Shown here: piece by piece, positions 60,870 to 64,000 of the stretch
How positions within the stretch are numbered: position 1 is the stretch's first letter
Layout: each line of letters starts with the position of its first letter
Assembly: GCF_026107645.2 (NCBI RefSeq)
Contig: NZ_JAPCHV010000002.1
Location: 124,001 to 188,000, forward strand
DNA: 64,000 nucleotides
Source of the DNA: Flavobacterium sp. MFBS3-15
GTDB lineage: Bacteria; Bacteroidota; Bacteroidia; Flavobacteriales; Flavobacteriaceae
Direction: 5' to 3'
Program-made: the position numbers and the translations under genes
The notes under the pieces: generated by a model
Databases searched by the model: none
Told to the model about the DNA's origin: nothing
The model's input: the letters and a program-made list of their open reading frames with translations, nothing else

Positions 60870-61664
60870 TTACTCAAATAGCCATAAAAAAGCTTGTGGA
60901 AACTCCTTTGCCCATAGCGCTTCATTGTGTTTGCCACCGGGAATTAACTTTTTATATGAGTTTTTTTTATTCTTTATTTTTCCTGAAATGATGCCAAACA
61001 TCCTGTCGAGGTCGGGCACCATATTCTCATCCTCACTGTCTCCGGCCAGGAAATAGACCTTTGCATCAATCTTATCCGACTGTTCCACAAAAGCATAAAT
61101 CTCTTTGGAGAACCAAAAAGCAGGGGAGAGCACAATGGCTTTTCCATACACTTCGGGATACTTCAGTACCGCATACAGCGACACCAATCCACCCAATGAG
61201 CTACCACCGATAGCTGTATCCTTTTTATCAGGCTTTGTGCGGTAGTTCTCGTCGATGTAGGGTTTCAATGTCCCGGCTATGAATTCAAGGTAAATGTCGG
61301 CATCGCCGCCGCCGTATTTTTCGTTAGGGAAGGGGGTAAGCTCATTCAGACGCTTGTCGCCGCCATGCTCAATACCTACCACGATAACGGGCGCTTTCAG
61401 GCTATTGAGAGTGTCATCCACGCGCCATTCGCCTGCAAACGAGGCAGACTTATCAAACAGGTTTTGCGCATCATGCATATAGATCACGGAATACTTCTTT
61501 TTGAGGTCGCTTTGATAACCTTGAGGCAGGTAGACCCAGATTTTCTTTTCGGTATCCAGTTGCGGCGAATACAGCGTAAAAGTCGTCACGTTGGCCGATG
61601 CGGTACTTTGTGCCTTCATCGCGAATGCGGCAAGGAATATCATCAAAAAAAGATACGGCTTCAT
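60870..61664 (-). CDS. exported esterase of the Fes/EntS-like (DUF3327-related) alpha/beta hydrolase group
   Basis: A 264-residue exported hydrolase (signal MKPYLFLMIFLAAFAMKAQS). It has the esterase D-type layout: VIYMHDAQNLFD, nucleophile in GGSSLGGLVSLYA, Asp in LAGDSEDEN and His in GGKHNEALW. A close paralogue without signal peptide lies at 62684-63424. Possible substrates include siderophore esters or acyl groups; this is not known. Confidence 0.87.
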   Translation of the reverse strand: MKPYLFLMIFLAAFAMKAQSTASANVTTFTLYSPQLDTEKKIWVYLPQGYQSDLKKKYSVIYMHDAQNLFDKSASFAGEWRVDDTLNSLKAPVIVVGIEHGGDKRLNELTPFPNEKYGGGDADIYLEFIAGTLKPYIDENYRTKPDKKDTAIGGSSLGGLVSLYAVLKYPEVYGKAIVLSPAFWFSKEIYAFVEQSDKIDAKVYFLAGDSEDENMVPDLDRMFGIISGKIKNKKNSYKKLIPGGKHNEALWAKEFPQAFLWLFE

Positions 61665-61719
61665 ATTTAGCTTGTTTTTTTAGGGTCAATGAAATATATT
61701 AGCTAAAAATAGTAATTCA

Positions 61720-62121
61720 ATGAACACGTACGAAGAAAAATTAAGCTTATTGTCAGAGATGATTGCCTTTGCGAAGATTGACGGGCAAATACATGAAAGG
61801 GAATTCGCTTTCCTTTCGATAGTAGCATCACAGCTTAAGATTGACAAACCTGTTTTTGAAAGCCTTTTTGAAAATCCCGCTGATAAAGTCGTACTCAAGA
61901 CCGAGCACCAGCGCATCCTGCAATTTTACAGGTTGGCACTCCTTATGCATGCTGACGGCGTACTTCATGATAATGAGCAGGTAGCCATACGCGAAATGGG
62001 GATAAATATGGGCCTGAGCCCATTTGCGATGAAAAGCGTGCTGAACGAAATGCAGCGCTCCCCAACAGGGTTAATTGACCCGGAAATGCTGTTAGCGCTA
62101 TTCAGGGCACAGCAGAATTAA
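61720..62121 (+). CDS. TerB-family-like protein
   Basis: A 133-residue helical protein with TerB-like patterns in two halves: LLSEMIAFAKIDGQIHEREFAFLSIVASQ and LALLMHADGVLHDNEQVAIREMGINMG, each with a D-G-x-I/L-H motif that may bind metal. TerB proteins occur in tellurite/stress systems, but there are no other ter genes here. Divergent from the esterase at 60870 and followed 10 nt later by the thioredoxin-fold gene. Confidence 0.75.
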   Translation: MNTYEEKLSLLSEMIAFAKIDGQIHEREFAFLSIVASQLKIDKPVFESLFENPADKVVLKTEHQRILQFYRLALLMHADGVLHDNEQVAIREMGINMGLSPFAMKSVLNEMQRSPTGLIDPEMLLALFRAQQN

Positions 62122-62131
62122 TAACATATTT

Positions 62132-62683
62132 ATGAAAAAAATTTATCTCTTAATTTTATTCTTTGCATCGCTTTCAGCTTTTTCCCAGGATACTATAGTC
62201 CGTGGAAATAAGATAAAGATAATTACTTCAGCATCGGTAAAAAATGTGGCTTCTTCATCAGATAAAAAGAATACACTTTTTTATACTTTCGGTATATGGT
62301 GTGAACCATGCCGTCTCCATTTACCCACAGCTATAAAACTTGCAAAGGATTATGACCTGGATTTTTATGTAATTGTTGTTGATGCATTGTCAAGCGATAA
62401 TGCCATAAAGGCATTTGACTATTTATCACAATTGGATAAAGGCATAAAATTGGCTGTATTAAGTGATAATGAATACGGAATTAAAACAAAAAAAAGAAAC
62501 ACTAAATTTGTTAGTGAAATTACTCCGGCAGGGTTTGAGAACATAGATGATTTTTCTAAATACATACTCCTTAATCAACAAGGTGAAGTAATAATGGTGA
62601 CAAACTATAAAGATAACCAGGGCAACGACTGGAGAGATGATTCCAAAATGGTAGAAAAGAGGATAGTGCCCCTGCTCAAGTGA
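62132..62683 (+). CDS. TlpA/thioredoxin-like exported protein
   Basis: A 183-residue protein with signal peptide (MKKIYLLILFFASLSAFSQD). The thioredoxin fold contains WCEPC (about residue 56-60) after FYTFGI; a second strand-helix pattern follows (DLDFYVIVVDAL). It lacks the usual cis-Pro in a clear position. Periplasmic disulfide reductase or exchange is likely. It starts 10 nt after the TerB-like gene, so they may be co-transcribed. Its stop codon touches the converging esterase gene's end. Confidence 0.82.
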   Translation: MKKIYLLILFFASLSAFSQDTIVRGNKIKIITSASVKNVASSSDKKNTLFYTFGIWCEPCRLHLPTAIKLAKDYDLDFYVIVVDALSSDNAIKAFDYLSQLDKGIKLAVLSDNEYGIKTKKRNTKFVSEITPAGFENIDDFSKYILLNQQGEVIMVTNYKDNQGNDWRDDSKMVEKRIVPLLK

Positions 62684-63424
62684 TTATTTCAGCAACCACA
62701 AATATGCCTCCTTAAACTCCTTTCTCCAAAGTTTTTCATTATGATGCCCGCCGTGCGCTATCTTTTTATGTACATTACTTTTGCTTGTTACCTTGCCTAA
62801 TAGCAGCTGCTCCATGCGTTCTAAATCGGGTACCATCGCGCTGCTCTCGTGGTCACCTGCCATCAGGTATACCCGGCCCTCGATGCTGTCAACAGTTTCC
62901 ATTAATGTATAAATTTCCTCACTGAACCAAAACGATGGCGAGAAAACCCCGGCGTTGCCAAATACCTCCGGAAATTTTAGCAACGCATAAAAAGAAATCA
63001 ACCCGCCAACAGAACTTCCAAATATTGTAGTATGCTTTTTATCAGTTAAGGTAGCGTACTTTTCATCAACATAAGGTTTAAGTGTATTAATGATAAAATC
63101 CAGGTAATCATTGGCGTGGCCGCCACCGTATTTTTCGTTGGAATAAGGTGTCATTTCATCAATTCGGTGTGTGCTGCCACCGTGCTCAATACCTATGATT
63201 ATGGCTTCCGAATGCAGATCGTTCAGCTTTTCCTCTACGTGCCATTCCCGCTTAGGCGATTCTCCATGGTCAAACACCCGCTGGCCGTCATGCATGTATA
63301 TCACCGGGTAGCGCCTGTCCCCACCATAGCCGTAGGGGAGGTAAACCCAAATCGTTTTTGTACGGCCCAGTTGCGGGGCATCGAGCGTAAACTCGGTAAC
63401 GGTGCCTTTTTCAGTATTTTTCAT
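62684..63424 (-). CDS. alpha/beta hydrolase, paralogue of the 60870 esterase
   Basis: A 246-residue hydrolase with the same motif set as the 60870-61664 protein: TIWVYLPYGYGG, VIYMHDGQRVFD, nucleophile in GSSVGGL, AGDHESSAM and GGHHNEKLW. Unlike its paralogue it has no signal peptide, so it is probably cytoplasmic. The two genes are likely a duplication, now separated by the TerB-like and TlpA-like genes. It begins one base before the next gene's stop on the same strand. Confidence 0.88.
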   Translation of the reverse strand: MKNTEKGTVTEFTLDAPQLGRTKTIWVYLPYGYGGDRRYPVIYMHDGQRVFDHGESPKREWHVEEKLNDLHSEAIIIGIEHGGSTHRIDEMTPYSNEKYGGGHANDYLDFIINTLKPYVDEKYATLTDKKHTTIFGSSVGGLISFYALLKFPEVFGNAGVFSPSFWFSEEIYTLMETVDSIEGRVYLMAGDHESSAMVPDLERMEQLLLGKVTSKSNVHKKIAHGGHHNEKLWRKEFKEAYLWLLK

Positions 63425-64000
63425 TTAAGAGCAAAATGCGGTTTTAAAATCCTTTGTCTTTGCTGCCTTCAAAGCGCGGTAGGGCATCGACTTTTGTGAA
63501 AAGCTGCAGGTAGTGCACTTTTCAGTTGTTTGGTTGTTCATGTATTTAATCACGAGGTCGTCTTTTACATAATAACGCCGTTCCAGCTTCATTTCGCAAC
63601 CTTCGCAGGCCGGTCCGCCCTCTACAAAGTCGTAAAAGAAAAACAGCTTACCATCCTTATAATAAAACTCCGATTTTTGGTAGTGGTCGCCCACAGTGCC
63701 GTAATCTACAACAGCCTTCACTACATCATCGCCATCGTAATAATAGTCAATCTTCATCAATTCGTCACACTGGTAAGTATAGGACTTTTTAGTGAGCTTA
63801 GCCGCGTTAATACGTGCAAATTCACCTTTAATAACCGCTATCGGGTTTGCTGTATCTATACTATCTGTAACCGGCAAGGCCTCTTCACCCGGATGATCGG
63901 TGATTACACGGGCCGAGTCAGCGGTTGATTCTGTAACCGTGTCTTCTTTTGGGGCTTCTTTACAGGAAAACAGCGTGAACAGCAGCAAAAACACTGTCAC
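63425..64000 (-). CDS. lipoprotein of unknown function (N-terminus truncated at window edge)
   Basis: 191 residues are visible; the frame runs off the window, so the N-terminus may be longer. A lipobox FSCK (about residue 13) sits after a hydrophobic stretch, followed by an acidic linker (EAPKEDTVTES). The rest is beta-stranded with a CEGCEMKLERRYYV segment and a second CxxC (TTEKCTTCSF), a possible metal site or disulfides. Family unknown. It lies directly upstream of the 62684 esterase gene (no spacer), so they share a transcript. Confidence 0.68.
   Translation of the reverse strand: MTVFLLLFTLFSCKEAPKEDTVTESTADSARVITDHPGEEALPVTDSIDTANPIAVIKGEFARINAAKLTKKSYTYQCDELMKIDYYYDGDDVVKAVVDYGTVGDHYQKSEFYYKDGKLFFFYDFVEGGPACEGCEMKLERRYYVKDDLVIKYMNNQTTEKCTTCSFSQKSMPYRALKAAKTKDFKTAFCS

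Noticed and set aside
61720..62121. A tellurite-resistance (ter) operon
   Set aside because: Only one TerB-like gene is seen; terC, terD or terZ homologues are missing from the flanks.
1..64000. CRISPR arrays, insertion sequences, integrases, phage genes or tRNA/rRNA genes
   Set aside because: I read the spacers on both strands and found no direct-repeat series, transposase, integrase, capsid or tRNA cloverleaf; subtle tRNAs could still be missed by eye.

Overview
The window looks like a chromosomal segment of a Flavobacteriaceae bacterium (Bacteroidota), probably Flavobacterium or a close relative. The evidence is a type IX secretion C-terminal sorting domain on a subtilase, recurring Bacteroidota-type promoters (TAnnTTTG, twice with TTG exactly 20 nt upstream), many SpI- and SpII-type exported proteins, and family markers such as DUF3276/PUR, TIGR02757, an unusually long NusB and a LETM1-related protein. 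AT-rich intergenic DNA surrounds moderately GC-rich genes. I see no rRNA, tRNA, CRISPR array, insertion sequence or prophage. The gene content is mostly core or conserved accessory.

Layout. 1-5.9 kb: 3' part of a DEAD-box RNA helicase, a carboxypeptidase-D-regulatory-like exported protein, peptidase T, a YdeI/DUF1801-like protein, then a GC-rich gene-free stretch (about 4391-4590) that folds like a stand-alone structured RNA, a Cys-rich mini-protein and an unrecognised 274-aa protein. 5.9-11.3 kb: the leftward nusB-DUF1573-yajC operon, leucine dehydrogenase with a clear promoter, an MsbA-like ABC exporter and a PUR-type nucleic-acid-binding protein ending at a perfect 24-bp palindrome. 11.4-14.7 kb: a SulP transporter and guaB. 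14.7-23.5 kb, all leftward: an SRPBCC protein, small exported proteins, a COG3014-like lipoprotein with LpoB (cell-wall synthase activation), and a three-gene operon of an unknown protein, a TPR histidine kinase and a NarL-type regulator. 23.6-27.7 kb: small membrane protein, MazG-like pyrophosphohydrolase, ilvE, and a DUF4920 / haem-c lipoprotein / mnmD operon.

27.8-32 kb: divergent oxyR and dps with a symmetric operator candidate between them, then a SulP anion transporter followed by a beta-carbonic anhydrase, a likely bicarbonate-uptake pair. 32-38.7 kb: LETM1-related protein, FAD oxidoreductase, DUF4142 protein, a 54-aa lmo0937-type membrane protein, a receiver-only regulator, an AraC-type regulator, a seven-helix CREST/ceramidase-like membrane protein, and a HipA-like kinase overlapping a DUF3037 gene. 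38.8-47.3 kb: CDF metal exporter, TIGR02757, a polytopic LIC_10190-type membrane protein, LolD-type ATPase, MsrA, EamA permease, T9SS subtilase and nitronate monooxygenase.

47.3-64 kb: YiiX-like hydrolase, Tat-type alkaline phosphatase, many small exported or lipoprotein genes including one broken by an apparent single-base deletion (50795-51345), an HAD phosphatase, lysA, sucC, and a run of alpha/beta hydrolases with two paralogous EntS/Fes-like esterases flanking a TerB-like protein and a thioredoxin-fold protein. The window ends inside a lipoprotein gene.

The strongest candidates for something undescribed are the structured RNA near 4.4-4.6 kb, the HipA-like/DUF3037 overlapping pair without an antitoxin, the bacterial CREST-type protein, and the LpoB/COG3014 cluster. 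None is proven here.
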